A stretch of 64,000 nt of DNA from SAR324 cluster bacterium. GTDB taxonomy: Bacteria; SAR324; NAC60-12. Below are positions 1-8,234 of the stretch, in pieces (within the stretch, counting starts at the first letter, position 1; every line of letters starts with the position of its first letter). The DNA is taken from NCBI GenBank assembly GCA_028281495.1, contig JANQJU010000086.1, positions 1-64,000 on the forward strand, read 5' to 3'. The notes below the pieces were generated by a model. It was given only the letters and a program-made list of their open reading frames with translations. It ran no database searches and was not told where the DNA came from. Position numbers and translations under genes: made by a program.

Positions 1-31
1 GACCACATACGGTGCATGACTCAAACTTTAA

Positions 32-625
32 AAGACCTCGTGGTTCACGAGGAAAATAACACTCCCTCGGAACTGTCCACTTGCATTAGGCCACTACAGC
101 GATTTGCTGCTGAGCCAGGGGGAGACAGCAGCGGTGCGGGAGCGGGCGACGCAGACTTTGAAATGGGTGACCGAAGCTGGGTGGCTGCTCGACATGTCGC
201 TGGACCACTTGTCGTTGGGCCGGGCGGCATGGCAGGAGGCGGCAGCCGAGGCCGAGCCGGATTTCACCATAGCCCAGACGGAGTTGGATGTGGCAGTGGC
301 CGGTTTGCGACAGGCGGGACGGCACGATTATCTGCCTCGTGGATTGCTTGCGCGTGCGGCCTTGTTGCGGTCTCGGCGAAAGTTTGACGAGGCGTGGCAC
401 GATCTCGGTGAGGCAGAAGAGATTGCCGAGCGCGGGGAGATGCGGCTCTTTTTGGCGGATTGCGCTTTAGAGGCGGCGCGGCTCCATCTCGCTGAGGGGA
501 AAACTGAAGCAGCGCGGGAGCGGTGGAAATTGGGGAAAGGCTTGGTGGAGGAGATGAGCTATCACCGTCGCGATCAAGAAGTCGCCGAGCTAGAAAATGA
601 ACTCAAGGCGTCAGCAAGCAAGTGA
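32..625 (+). pseudogene. C-terminal remnant of a TPR-repeat protein
   Basis: The open frame encodes helical repeats rich in Ala, Glu, Arg and Leu, with the tail pattern EAEEIAERG...LADCALEAARLHLAEG...ARERWKLGKGLVEE...YHRRDQEVAELE. This is the usual C-terminal end of large TPR proteins, often fused to NACHT or other signalling ATPase domains. The frame is closed by stops at 17-19 and 29-31, and no good start with a ribosome site follows; TTG at 104 is the first alternative start. Family-like sequence (CPLALGHYSDLLLSQGE) begins upstream of that TTG, so I read it as a truncated gene whose 5' part has been lost or frameshifted away. Its G+C is clearly higher than that of the following genes, which suggests a foreign origin. 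The missing effector domain cannot be inferred. Confidence 0.6.
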
Positions 626-780
626 GTATTTGAGAGGAAAATTGTATCGGAGAAAAGTGAGGAATGGCTCAGAGGAAGGCAAAAAATTTGCTATGTGTCT
701 GCTGGGTATAGTGCTGGGTAGCGATGAAAATTTAGGAAAATTGGGAACTTAAAAATCGGCGGGAGGCCAGTAAATGCGGG

Positions 781-857
<77 letters not shown>

Positions 858-867
858 GCAATGAGCG

Positions 868-943
868 TGGTGGGCGATACAAGGATCGAACTTGTGACCT
901 ACGGCTTGTAAGGCCGCCGCTCTCCCAGCTGAGCTAATCGCCC
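868..943 (-). tRNA. tRNA-Val (TAC)
   Basis: Minus-strand cloverleaf with acceptor stem GGGCGAT/ATCGCCC, D arm GCTC...GAGC, anticodon stem GCGGC/GCCGT around CTTACAA (anticodon TAC), and T arm ACAAG-TTCGATC-CTTGT. The discriminator is A and CCA is encoded. It is the first gene of a two-tRNA cluster with tRNA-Asp. Confidence 0.95.
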
Positions 944-970
944 TCATTTGCTTAGAAGCGAAAAACCGTA

Positions 971-999
971 TTACTAAAAATTATTGCAGAGAAACGCAA
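971..999 (-). promoter_or_regulatory. Candidate sigma70 promoter of the tRNA-Val/tRNA-Asp pair
   Basis: On the minus strand TTGCGT (994-999) and TAGTAA (971-976) are separated by 17 bp, which would place the start a few bases past 965, about 20 bp before the tRNA-Val 5' end at 943. The boxes match consensus only moderately, so this is a candidate. Confidence 0.33.
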
Positions 1000-1048
1000 G
1001 CCCTTTTTTATAAAAGAAGCGGGCTACACAAGAACTCCCTTTTTTTCG

Positions 1049-1079
1049 TTGAAATAGGACTTAATAAGTGCTATTTCAA
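1049..1079. promoter_or_regulatory. 31-bp near-perfect inverted repeat upstream of iscR
   Basis: The outer arms TTGAAATAG (1049-1057) and CTATTTCAA (1071-1079) are perfectly complementary. The inner arms ACTT (1059-1062) and AAGT (1066-1069) also pair, leaving one G/G mismatch and a 3-nt centre. It sits 94 bp upstream of the iscR GTG. It could be an operator for IscR or another dimeric repressor. It could also be a hairpin in the leader, but no U-tract follows, so a terminator is less likely. Confidence 0.5.
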
Positions 1080-1172
1080 AAATCAAATAAATGATCTGTA
1101 TTCAGAGTGGGTTATGACTCATCATCCATCAGTGGTAGGATTCACTTTTGTCAACTCAAATAAAAGAATTCA

Positions 1173-1622
1173 GTGCTACGACTATCGAAAAAAACAGATT
1201 ATGCCATCATTTTGTTGAGCTATTTAGCGACTTCAGAAAGTCCTGCCAGTGCTCAAGAAATGGCATGCCGTTATCACCTTCCTCAGCCGATGGTTGCCAA
1301 TATTTTAAAGCAATTGGCGTCAGCGGGTATAATCGAGTCTAAACGAGGACAACAAGGTGGATACCGTTTGGCAAAGGTACCATCGGAGTTAACGTTAGCC
1401 TCCATTGTCAGAATCACCGACTCTCAATTCAGTTTAGTGGAGTGTGCACATGACGACGATGGATGTAAAATTTCCTCCTGGTGCCCAACTCGTAATCCTT
1501 TGCAAGCGCTGCATTCGCGTATTGAAGAATTTATGGAGTCACTAACTCTTGATCAAATCACCACACACCCCCAATTCAACTGTTCTAGGAGAAATGACGA
1601 TGAAGTTGCCTATTTATCTTGA
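1173..1622 (+). CDS. iscR: Rrf2-family Fe-S regulator, IscR/SUF-regulator type
   Basis: 149 residues with an Rrf2 winged helix in the N-terminal half (MLRLSKKTDYAIILLSYLA, then a helix-turn-helix around PQPMVANILKQL and the wing KRGQQGGYRLA). Cys91, Cys98 and Cys104 form C-x6-C-x5-C, the expected [2Fe-2S] ligands. The opening residues resemble the SUF-system regulator subfamily as much as classical IscR. The start is GTG at 1173, where family similarity begins; the ribosome site is weak. Its 3' end overlaps iscS by 23 nt, implying translational coupling. It should sense cluster status and repress its own operon; the palindrome at 1049-1079 is a candidate target. Confidence 0.9.
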   Translation: MLRLSKKTDYAIILLSYLATSESPASAQEMACRYHLPQPMVANILKQLASAGIIESKRGQQGGYRLAKVPSELTLASIVRITDSQFSLVECAHDDDGCKISSWCPTRNPLQALHSRIEEFMESLTLDQITTHPQFNCSRRNDDEVAYLS

Positions 1623-2814
1623 TTACAATGCAACCACCCCGATGGATCCACGGGTGTTGGAAGCTATGATGCCTTATTTTACTGAAACGTTTGGCAATGC
1701 GGCGAGTCGGAATCATGCTTTTGGATGGAAAGCAGAAGAATCTGTCGAGCGGTCAAGAGAAGAGATCGGCTCTATTATAGGCGCTACTGGGAAAGAAATC
1801 ATTTTTACAAGTGGTGCAACGGAATCAGATAACCTTGCGATTCATGGAGCCGCGGAATTCCATAAGGAAAAAGGGAATCATATCATAACCGCACCGACAG
1901 AGCATAAGGCCGTTTTGGATATGTGTCACTATCTGGAACAAAATGGTTATGAAATCACCTACTTGGATGTGGATAAATATGGTTGTGTTGATCTGCAACA
2001 AATAGAAGATGCCATTACAGATAAAACAATTTTGGTCACATTGATGGCCGCAAACAATGAAATAGGAACCATTCATCCCCTTAAAGAGATTGGTCAAATC
2101 ACCCGCTCAAAAGGAGTTTTGTTCCATTGTGATGCAACGCAAGGTGTTGGAAAGATTCCCATTGATGTCAATGAAATGAATATCGATTTGCTTTCGATGA
2201 CCGCCCACAAAATCTATGGTCCCAAAGGAGTCGGAGCACTCTATTGTCGTCGAAAGCGTCCTCGCGTTAGAATCGCTCCTCTCTTTCATGGGGGGGGACA
2301 CGAACGAGGTTTCCGCTCTGGCACTCTCAACGTTTCGGGAATTGTCGGGTTCGCGAAGGCTGTGGAAATCTGCAAACAGGAAATGGAGTCCGAAGCAGAA
2401 CGATTGACATCCCTACGTGAAGGACTTCATCAACGTTTGAAAGACGAATTGGATTATATTTATTTGAATGGGCATCCTACTAAACGGCTCCCCGGCAATT
2501 TGAATATCAGCTTTGCTTATGTTGAGGGTGAGGCGTTGATTATGGGTATTAGTGACATTGCTGTTTCGTCTGGTTCTGCTTGTACTTCTGCCAGCTTAGA
2601 GCCTTCATATGTATTGCGAGCGTTGGGTGTGGGAGATGATCTAGCTCATAGTTCTATCCGGTTTGGCATGGGACGATTTACCACCTCTGAAGAAATCGAA
2701 TATACCGCTCAAAAAATGATTTCTGCCGTGACCCGGCTCCGGGAAATGTCGCCATTGTACGAAATGGTTTCGGAAGGGGTTGATCTCTCAACGGTAAGCT
2801 GGACCTCTCATTAA
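1600..2814 (+). CDS. iscS: Cysteine desulfurase IscS
   Basis: PLP-dependent enzyme that takes sulfur from cysteine as a persulfide and passes it to IscU. From ATG 1600 it is 404 residues, the standard IscS length. Seen: LDYNATTPMD near the N-terminus, ATESDNLAIHGAA, the PLP-lysine region MTAHKIYGPKG, and the persulfide loop SSGSACTSASLEPSYVL with the catalytic Cys. ATG 1594 and ATG 1600 are both in frame; AGGAG at 1587-1591 is only 2 nt from the first but 8 nt from the second, so 1600 is preferred. Second gene of the isc operon. As the only desulfurase in the window it may also supply sulfur for tRNA thiolation. Confidence 0.96.
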   Translation: MKLPIYLDYNATTPMDPRVLEAMMPYFTETFGNAASRNHAFGWKAEESVERSREEIGSIIGATGKEIIFTSGATESDNLAIHGAAEFHKEKGNHIITAPTEHKAVLDMCHYLEQNGYEITYLDVDKYGCVDLQQIEDAITDKTILVTLMAANNEIGTIHPLKEIGQITRSKGVLFHCDATQGVGKIPIDVNEMNIDLLSMTAHKIYGPKGVGALYCRRKRPRVRIAPLFHGGGHERGFRSGTLNVSGIVGFAKAVEICKQEMESEAERLTSLREGLHQRLKDELDYIYLNGHPTKRLPGNLNISFAYVEGEALIMGISDIAVSSGSACTSASLEPSYVLRALGVGDDLAHSSIRFGMGRFTTSEEIEYTAQKMISAVTRLREMSPLYEMVSEGVDLSTVSWTSH

Positions 2815-2865
2815 TCATTCCTCATCGATTTTTGAAACATGTTTAATAAAGAAAGGTAGGTACTT

Positions 2866-3273
2866 ATGGCATACAGTGAGAAAGTGGTTGATCATTACAA
2901 TACGCCTCGCAATGTTGGTAGTTTTGACAAAGCCGATCCCAGTGTGGGAACTGGTTTAGTAGGAGCACCGGAATGTGGAGACGTGATGAAATTGCAGATC
3001 AAAGTGGAAAATGACATGATCGTGGATGCAAAATTCAAAACCTTTGGATGTGGTTCTGCCATCGCGAGTTCTAGTTTGGCTACCGAATGGGTGAAAGGGA
3101 AATCTGTCGATGATGCTCTAGAAATTAAAAACACAGATATCGTGGAAGAGTTATCCTTGCCGCCTGTCAAAATTCACTGCTCAGTACTCGCAGAAGATGC
3201 GATTCGTGCAGCTATCAAGGACTATCAAGAGCATAGCAATTCTTCTGAAAAAACTGATTCTATCTCTGCTTGA
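2866..3273 (+). CDS. iscU: Fe-S cluster scaffold protein IscU
   Basis: 135-residue scaffold on which [2Fe-2S] clusters are assembled. The three ligand cysteines are visible in PECGDVMKLQ, KTFGCGSAIASSS and KIHCSVLAEDAI. The LPPVK chaperone-recognition motif bound by HscA lies just before the third Cys (LSLPPVKIHCS). The usual opening YSEKVVDHYNTPRNVGSFDK is present. A Ser/Glu-rich tail of about 10 residues is unremarkable. The next family gene in most isc operons, iscA, is absent; hscB follows at once. Confidence 0.96.
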   Translation: MAYSEKVVDHYNTPRNVGSFDKADPSVGTGLVGAPECGDVMKLQIKVENDMIVDAKFKTFGCGSAIASSSLATEWVKGKSVDDALEIKNTDIVEELSLPPVKIHCSVLAEDAIRAAIKDYQEHSNSSEKTDSISA

Positions 3274-3284
3274 CCCCTGCCATT

Positions 3285-3920
3285 ATGTCTAGCAAATCTG
3301 CTCCAAAACATGCTTGTATGGGGTGTCAAGCGACCATCGCTTCACCCCTTTTTTGTTTCTCATGCAATGCGATTCAGCGTTTGAGTGCTCGTCCCAATTA
3401 CTTCGAAATTTTTGATCTCGCGTATAGCTACGATTTGGATTCGCAGCAGTTGGAGGAGAAATATCAAGTCTTGGCAGCTGAGTTACATCCAGATTTTTAT
3501 CTCACTGCTTCAACGTTTGAAAAGCGTCAAAGTCAAGAATCCTCGGCACTATTGAACCAAGCTTACCAGACTCTGAAATCGTCCACGGGTCGGGCTGACT
3601 ATTTGCTAAAACTACTGTCTCATGGCAAGTCGTTCAGCGACCGGAAACTCCCTCCCGGTTTTTTAGAAGAAATGTTTGAAAAACAGGAACTTCTAGAAGA
3701 ATGGTTGAGTGAACCAGAGAAATACCTTTCGGAATTGGACCAGCTTAAAAGAGAACTGACGGTGCGTCTAGAAGAGCTGGATGGAAGGCGTCACGAAGCT
3801 TTTGCGAGTCTGGAAGAAGAAACGAGTTCCGGGGAAAACATTTTAGAACTGATTCAAATCAATCTCAACGTGGAGCGTTATCTGCAACGTTTATTAGATC
3901 GTCTTGCAAGGAGTCTTTAA
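3285..3920 (+). CDS. hscB: Co-chaperone HscB with N-terminal zinc finger
   Basis: J-domain protein that delivers IscU to HscA and stimulates its ATPase. The J domain spans about residues 38-110, with HPD at 68-70 (ELHPDFYL), followed by the C-terminal three-helix IscU-binding domain. Residues 11-27 carry CxxC...CxxC (CMGC and CFSC), a zinc-finger extension known from eukaryotic HSC20 and some bacteria but absent from E. coli HscB. I chose ATG 3285. A TTG at 3270 overlapping the iscU stop would add five residues, and neither has a strong ribosome site. The end is 3 nt from hscA. Confidence 0.9.
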   Translation: MSSKSAPKHACMGCQATIASPLFCFSCNAIQRLSARPNYFEIFDLAYSYDLDSQQLEEKYQVLAAELHPDFYLTASTFEKRQSQESSALLNQAYQTLKSSTGRADYLLKLLSHGKSFSDRKLPPGFLEEMFEKQELLEEWLSEPEKYLSELDQLKRELTVRLEELDGRRHEAFASLEEETSSGENILELIQINLNVERYLQRLLDRLARSL

Positions 3921-3923
3921 CAC

Positions 3924-5771
3924 ATGACGGAAAAAATTTTAGGAATCGATTTAGGAACAACTAATAGCTTAGCTGCTCTCGTATTTGAAGAAGGACCAGA
4001 AGTATTGGGAGCGCCAGGTCAAAGCCCCATTGTACCTTCTGTGTTGCATCGGCATCGGCAACAATGGGCCGTGGGCCAAGAGGCCTTGCCCCATCGGACT
4101 ACACAACCAGAAAAAACGATTTATTCCATAAAACGTTTGATGGGACGAGGCTTCGACGAAATCGCAGAAGAACGGAATCATCTTCCCTATTCAATAGTCG
4201 AAGCACAACGGCAATTGGTAAAGGTTCAGATTGAAGATCAAGAATTCACCCCTCAAGAGTTATCAGCAGAAATTTTAAGAAAGGTGAAGCACCAAGCAGA
4301 AATGGTTTTGGGGGAACAAGTGTATAAATCCGTTATCACAGTTCCTGCCTATTTCGATGATGCGCAGCGTCAAGCGACCCGTGATGCGGGAAGGATTGCT
4401 GGTTTGGAGGTCGTGCGTATCATCAACGAGCCGACTGCGGCAGCGATTGCCTATGGATTGGATGAGAAGAGGGATGGGTATGTTGCAGTCTATGATTTGG
4501 GTGGGGGCACGTTTGATGTTTCCATTCTGAAATTGACAGGGAAGGTTTTCAAAGTCATTGCCACATGCGGTAATACGCATTTAGGAGGAGATGATTTTGA
4601 TCGAGCCGTCAGCCAAACTCTAAAATCTCAAATTTGGCAAGATAGGCCTAACCTCGATCTCAATGATGCAATGGCTCAACAGGTGCTCAAACAAGCAGCA
4701 GAATCTATCAAAATTCAACTCAGCTCGTCGCCAGAAGCAGAATACCATATTGAAATTCCAGAAAAATCCCTCTCAGTTCAAGGAAAGTTTACAGTTGCTG
4801 AATTTGAAGGTTTGATCAAGAACCTTGTGGAAGCCACCCTAGAAAGCTGCCAGCAGGCATTAAAGGATAGTGGTTTAACAACCCAAGACATTGATGAAGT
4901 GGTGTTGGTGGGAGGTTCCACGACAGTGCCACTTGTACGCCGTCGAGTGGAAGTTTTTTTTGGCAGGCCCTCCCACGTGGCAATTGATCCTTACAAAGTC
5001 GTTGCGATTGGAGCTGCGATTCAAGGGCATTTGCTGGCTGGTGGAAGGCGTGATTTCTTACTATTGGATGTAATTCCATTATCTCTTGGCATCGAAACAC
5101 TAGGAGGGACTTTCAGCAAGATTGTCACCCAAAACACAACGATTCCTACCGAAGCAAGTGAAATGTTCACCACCCATGTAGATGAACAAACCAGTATTGA
5201 TATCAATATTTATCAAGGCGAACGAGAGCTAGTGAAGGATTGCCGTTGTTTAGGAAATTTCAAATTGCGAGGCATTCCTCCCATGAAGGCGGGATTGCCC
5301 CTCATGGAATTGACATTTCATATTGATGCAAATGGCATCCTCACTGTATCGGCTTTGGAAAAACGAAGTGGCCAAACAGCGGAAATTGAAGTGATCCCGT
5401 TTCATGGTCTGACAAATTATGAAATTGATCAAATCATGGAAGACTCCTTTGAGCATGCCATTGACGATTTCAATGATCGACAGCTGATTGAATTTCGAAA
5501 TACAATGGAAAGAGTCTTTCGTGGTATTGAAGAATCGTGGGAAATGGCTCAAACGGTTTTGACTACAAAGCAACAAGAAGCGATTCGTGCTCAAATGCAA
5601 GTCGTTGAAAACTATGCGCAGCAAAAGGATCCTCAGGCCTTGAAGGAACAAATGGACATTTTAGGGGATTTGACGAGATCCCTAGCCGATGCTGCAATCA
5701 GCAGTGCGGTATTTACGGAATTGAAAAATACGACTGAAAATACCCCACCCCCTACGGAAACCTCAACCTAG
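3924..5771 (+). CDS. hscA: Fe-S assembly Hsp70 chaperone HscA
   Basis: 615-residue specialised Hsp70 that releases the cluster from IscU. ATPase motifs in order: LGIDLGTTNSLAALV (phosphate 1), VYDLGGGTFDVSIL (phosphate 2) and VVLVGGSTTVPLVRR (adenosine). The substrate domain follows (SLGIETLGGTFSKIV, then NTTIPT) and a short C-terminal helical lid. The tail lacks the EEVD/EVKDKK-type end of DnaK, as expected of HscA. AAGGAG at 3908-3913 serves ATG 3924. The usual next gene, fdx, is missing; 104 bp separate hscA from the cysH-like gene. Confidence 0.95.
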   Translation: MTEKILGIDLGTTNSLAALVFEEGPEVLGAPGQSPIVPSVLHRHRQQWAVGQEALPHRTTQPEKTIYSIKRLMGRGFDEIAEERNHLPYSIVEAQRQLVKVQIEDQEFTPQELSAEILRKVKHQAEMVLGEQVYKSVITVPAYFDDAQRQATRDAGRIAGLEVVRIINEPTAAAIAYGLDEKRDGYVAVYDLGGGTFDVSILKLTGKVFKVIATCGNTHLGGDDFDRAVSQTLKSQIWQDRPNLDLNDAMAQQVLKQAAESIKIQLSSSPEAEYHIEIPEKSLSVQGKFTVAEFEGLIKNLVEATLESCQQALKDSGLTTQDIDEVVLVGGSTTVPLVRRRVEVFFGRPSHVAIDPYKVVAIGAAIQGHLLAGGRRDFLLLDVIPLSLGIETLGGTFSKIVTQNTTIPTEASEMFTTHVDEQTSIDINIYQGERELVKDCRCLGNFKLRGIPPMKAGLPLMELTFHIDANGILTVSALEKRSGQTAEIEVIPFHGLTNYEIDQIMEDSFEHAIDDFNDRQLIEFRNTMERVFRGIEESWEMAQTVLTTKQQEAIRAQMQVVENYAQQKDPQALKEQMDILGDLTRSLADAAISSAVFTELKNTTENTPPPTETST

Positions 5772-5875
5772 TTTTTTGGCTGGTAACTTCTTTAAGCAAA
5801 CGTAGGATCTGACACCTCAACGTCCCCATCTGGTGGGCCCTACCAATTGCTCATCCATTTTGCTTTCAGACTGCC

Positions 5876-6685
5876 GTGACCGAATTCACTACTCTTTTTG
5901 AAGACGATCTCCGGTCCATCAATCAAACATTAGAACGTAAGACGATCCAAGAGATTTTAGATTGGACATTCTCTGTTTTTCCTAGGGTTGCCTTATTGAC
6001 TTCTGGGCAAAAAGCCGGTTCGGTGCTAGCGAAGATACTCTTCCAAGCCGGTAAACAGATGGACTTAGTTTTTGCCGATACAGGTGTGTTGTTCCCAGAA
6101 ACTTTAGAAACGATGGAAAAGATTTGTCGCACGTATAGCTTTTCTCTGAAACGTTATGCACCACAGCTTACCATGTCGGAGCAGACCCAAAAATATGGTG
6201 TTTTGTATCTAGACCGGGCTGGTCAAGAGCATTGCTGCCATATGCGCAAAGTCGAGCCATTGTTTGGGATTCATTCTGACTATGAAGTGCTATTAGGGCC
6301 TTTGCGTCGAGGGGAAGGAGGACGGCGTTCTCGTGTACCGATTATAAGCTTGGATGCCACCTTCAAAGTAGCTCGCATCAATCCCATTGCAATGATTAGC
6401 AACGAACGATATCAGAAATATTTGGAGGAGCCGGATACCATCATCAACCCACTCCATGCACAAGGGTATCCCACTATCGGGTGTACACGTTGTACCACCC
6501 CAGTTCGTGGAGATGAACCTCAGCGGGCTGGACGATGGCGTCATCTGGCAGGTGTGGATTATTGTGGCATCAACCCCAGTGATTTTGCCCGTAAAAAGGT
6601 TTCGATTGACCTGCCCACAGCAGTGGTGCAGCGCTTACACAATTCTCTTGCCAAACTTGAGGAAGATACACATGACCATTCTTAA
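5876..6685 (+). CDS. cysH: APS/PAPS reductase (CysH family, 4Fe-4S type)
   Basis: 269-residue adenylyl-sulfate reductase-like protein of assimilatory sulfate reduction (adenylyl sulfate to sulfite, thioredoxin-dependent). Cluster ligands of the 4Fe-4S subtype are visible: Cys120-Cys121 (EHCCHMRKVEPL) and Cys203/Cys206 (GCTRCTTPVRGDE). The C-terminal catalytic cysteine that family members carry in ECGLH appears as Cys230 in VDYCGINP. The phosphate loop is diverged (LLTSGQKAGSV). The start is GTG 5876, because no upstream ATG is in frame. It overlaps tyrS by 14 nt. Being a 4Fe-4S enzyme beside isc genes makes functional sense. Confidence 0.8.
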   Translation: MTEFTTLFEDDLRSINQTLERKTIQEILDWTFSVFPRVALLTSGQKAGSVLAKILFQAGKQMDLVFADTGVLFPETLETMEKICRTYSFSLKRYAPQLTMSEQTQKYGVLYLDRAGQEHCCHMRKVEPLFGIHSDYEVLLGPLRRGEGGRRSRVPIISLDATFKVARINPIAMISNERYQKYLEEPDTIINPLHAQGYPTIGCTRCTTPVRGDEPQRAGRWRHLAGVDYCGINPSDFARKKVSIDLPTAVVQRLHNSLAKLEEDTHDHS

Positions 6686-7892
6686 TACCTTTAGAGAACG
6701 AGGGTTTGTCCAGCAGATCACTCATGAGACACTGGAACAGAAATTACAGGAAGGTCCTATCTGTTGCTATACCGGGTTCGATCCAACAGCAAATTCTTTC
6801 CATATTGGCCATCTGATTCCGATGATGGGATTGGCTCATCTGCAACGAGCGGGACACAAAGTCATTGTGTTGCTTGGAGGTGGAACGGCGATGATCGGTG
6901 ATCCAAGTGGCAAAACAGAAATGCGCAAGATGCTGACGGAAGCCCAAATTCAACAAAACATTGATCAGTTGAAAGAACAATTTTCTCGCCTAGTGGATTT
7001 TGGGTCCAATGGCATTCTAGTGAATAATGCAGAATGGTTACGCTCTCTCAACTATATTGATTTTCTCCGAGATATTGGCCGTCATTTTTCTGTTAACCGA
7101 ATGCTTTCTTTTGAAACTTACAAAATGCGCCTAGACACAGGGCTGTCTTTTTTAGAGTTCAACTATCAATTACTTCAGGCCTACGATTTTCTGGAGTTAT
7201 ATCAGAAACACGGATGTTTGCTACAACTCGGCGGAGATGATCAATGGGCAAACATTTTATCCGGTATTGATCTGTTGCGTCGCGTGGAACAAGTAGAAGC
7301 TTATGGGGTGACTTATCCTTTGATCACCACAGCGTCGGGCAAAAAAATGGGGAAAACGGAAAAGGGGGCTGTTTGGCTGGATGCTGAAAAAACTTCTCCT
7401 TATGAGTACTACCAATATTGGATGAACGTGGATGATGTTGATGTGAAACGCTTTTTAGCTCTGTTCACTTTCCTCCCGACGGAAGAAGTCGAACAATTGG
7501 GAGCTTTAGAAGGAGCAGAGATCCGCAAGGCAAAAGCCCGTCTTGCTTTCGAAGCAACGAGTTTAATACATGGTGAGTCGGCAGCTCTAGAGGCGCAGTC
7601 AGCAGCACAAGCACTGTTTGGAGGAAGTCGGCAGAATCTAGAAAATGTACCAACGACCCCAATCTCATCAGATCGTCTCGCTGAAGGCATGGATCTATTT
7701 GCAACCTATCAAGAAACGGGGTTGTGCAAGTCTAAAAGCGAGGCCAGACGGTTGCTTGCCCAAGGTGGAATTTATGTCAATGATTCACGGGTAGATACCG
7801 AGGGGTTCCAATTGAATATGGAGCACCTTCAGGAAGGGGGGATTCTCCTGCGTGCTGGGAAAAAACGTTATCATCGTTTGGTGATTCAGTAA
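6672..7892 (+). CDS. tyrS: Tyrosyl-tRNA synthetase
   Basis: Class I synthetase charging tRNA-Tyr, 406 residues from ATG 6672. Seen: FDPTANSFHIGHL (HIGH signature), the tyrosine-binding region LLGGGTAMIGDPSGKTEMR, the anticodon-side helices, GKKMGKTEKGAVW (KMSKS-equivalent KMGKT) and a C-terminal S4 RNA-binding domain (SEARRLLAQGGIYVNDSRV). GAGGAAG lies 6-9 nt before the start, inside the end of cysH. The 14-nt overlap couples it to the Fe-S/sulfur genes, an unusual place for an aminoacyl-tRNA synthetase. Confidence 0.97.
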   Translation: MTILNTFRERGFVQQITHETLEQKLQEGPICCYTGFDPTANSFHIGHLIPMMGLAHLQRAGHKVIVLLGGGTAMIGDPSGKTEMRKMLTEAQIQQNIDQLKEQFSRLVDFGSNGILVNNAEWLRSLNYIDFLRDIGRHFSVNRMLSFETYKMRLDTGLSFLEFNYQLLQAYDFLELYQKHGCLLQLGGDDQWANILSGIDLLRRVEQVEAYGVTYPLITTASGKKMGKTEKGAVWLDAEKTSPYEYYQYWMNVDDVDVKRFLALFTFLPTEEVEQLGALEGAEIRKAKARLAFEATSLIHGESAALEAQSAAQALFGGSRQNLENVPTTPISSDRLAEGMDLFATYQETGLCKSKSEARRLLAQGGIYVNDSRVDTEGFQLNMEHLQEGGILLRAGKKRYHRLVIQ

Positions 7893-7907
7893 TGCATTGA
7901 TGTTGTT

Positions 7908-8231
7908 ATGGTTTCAGGGAATTTTATCTTTGTGGATCCTGATGATGAATTGGTGGAGTTCGTTGATGTGATAGAACTCACAGTAGATGCTTTGTGTGAT
8001 CTCCTGAGATGTGACGCCACTGATTTGGTAGAATTGCCGATTGGGTTATATGGATACGTGGATGGTGAAGGTGCATGGCAGGGCCGCCAACAGGAATGGG
8101 AGTTGCAAGAAATTTCCTTTTGGGGACCGATGCTGATTTTCAAAGGCATGGATGAATTTGGATATCCAATCTCATGTGAAGAAGAGGATATAGACCAAGT
8201 ACTAGAGGCAATTCACTTTTTTAATGTCTGA
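7908..8231 (+). CDS. Small acidic hypothetical protein
   Basis: 107 residues, strongly acidic (many Asp and Glu, few Lys), with no signal peptide or membrane segment. The pattern of beta-like stretches around FIFVDPDDELVEFVDVIEL and ELQEISFWGPMLIF suggests a small globular domain, but I recognise no family. ATG 7908 has no clear ribosome site; it starts 15 nt after the tyrS stop, so it is probably the last gene of that transcript. It converges with the receiver protein gene, leaving only 3 nt between the stops. Confidence 0.6.
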   Translation: MVSGNFIFVDPDDELVEFVDVIELTVDALCDLLRCDATDLVELPIGLYGYVDGEGAWQGRQQEWELQEISFWGPMLIFKGMDEFGYPISCEEEDIDQVLEAIHFFNV

Positions 8232-8234
8232 TCC

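Noticed and set aside
16..387. Open frame of 123 codons overlapping the TPR remnant
   Set aside because: Composition is Gly/Ala-rich with no family pattern, whereas the other frame shows clear TPR-type sequence.
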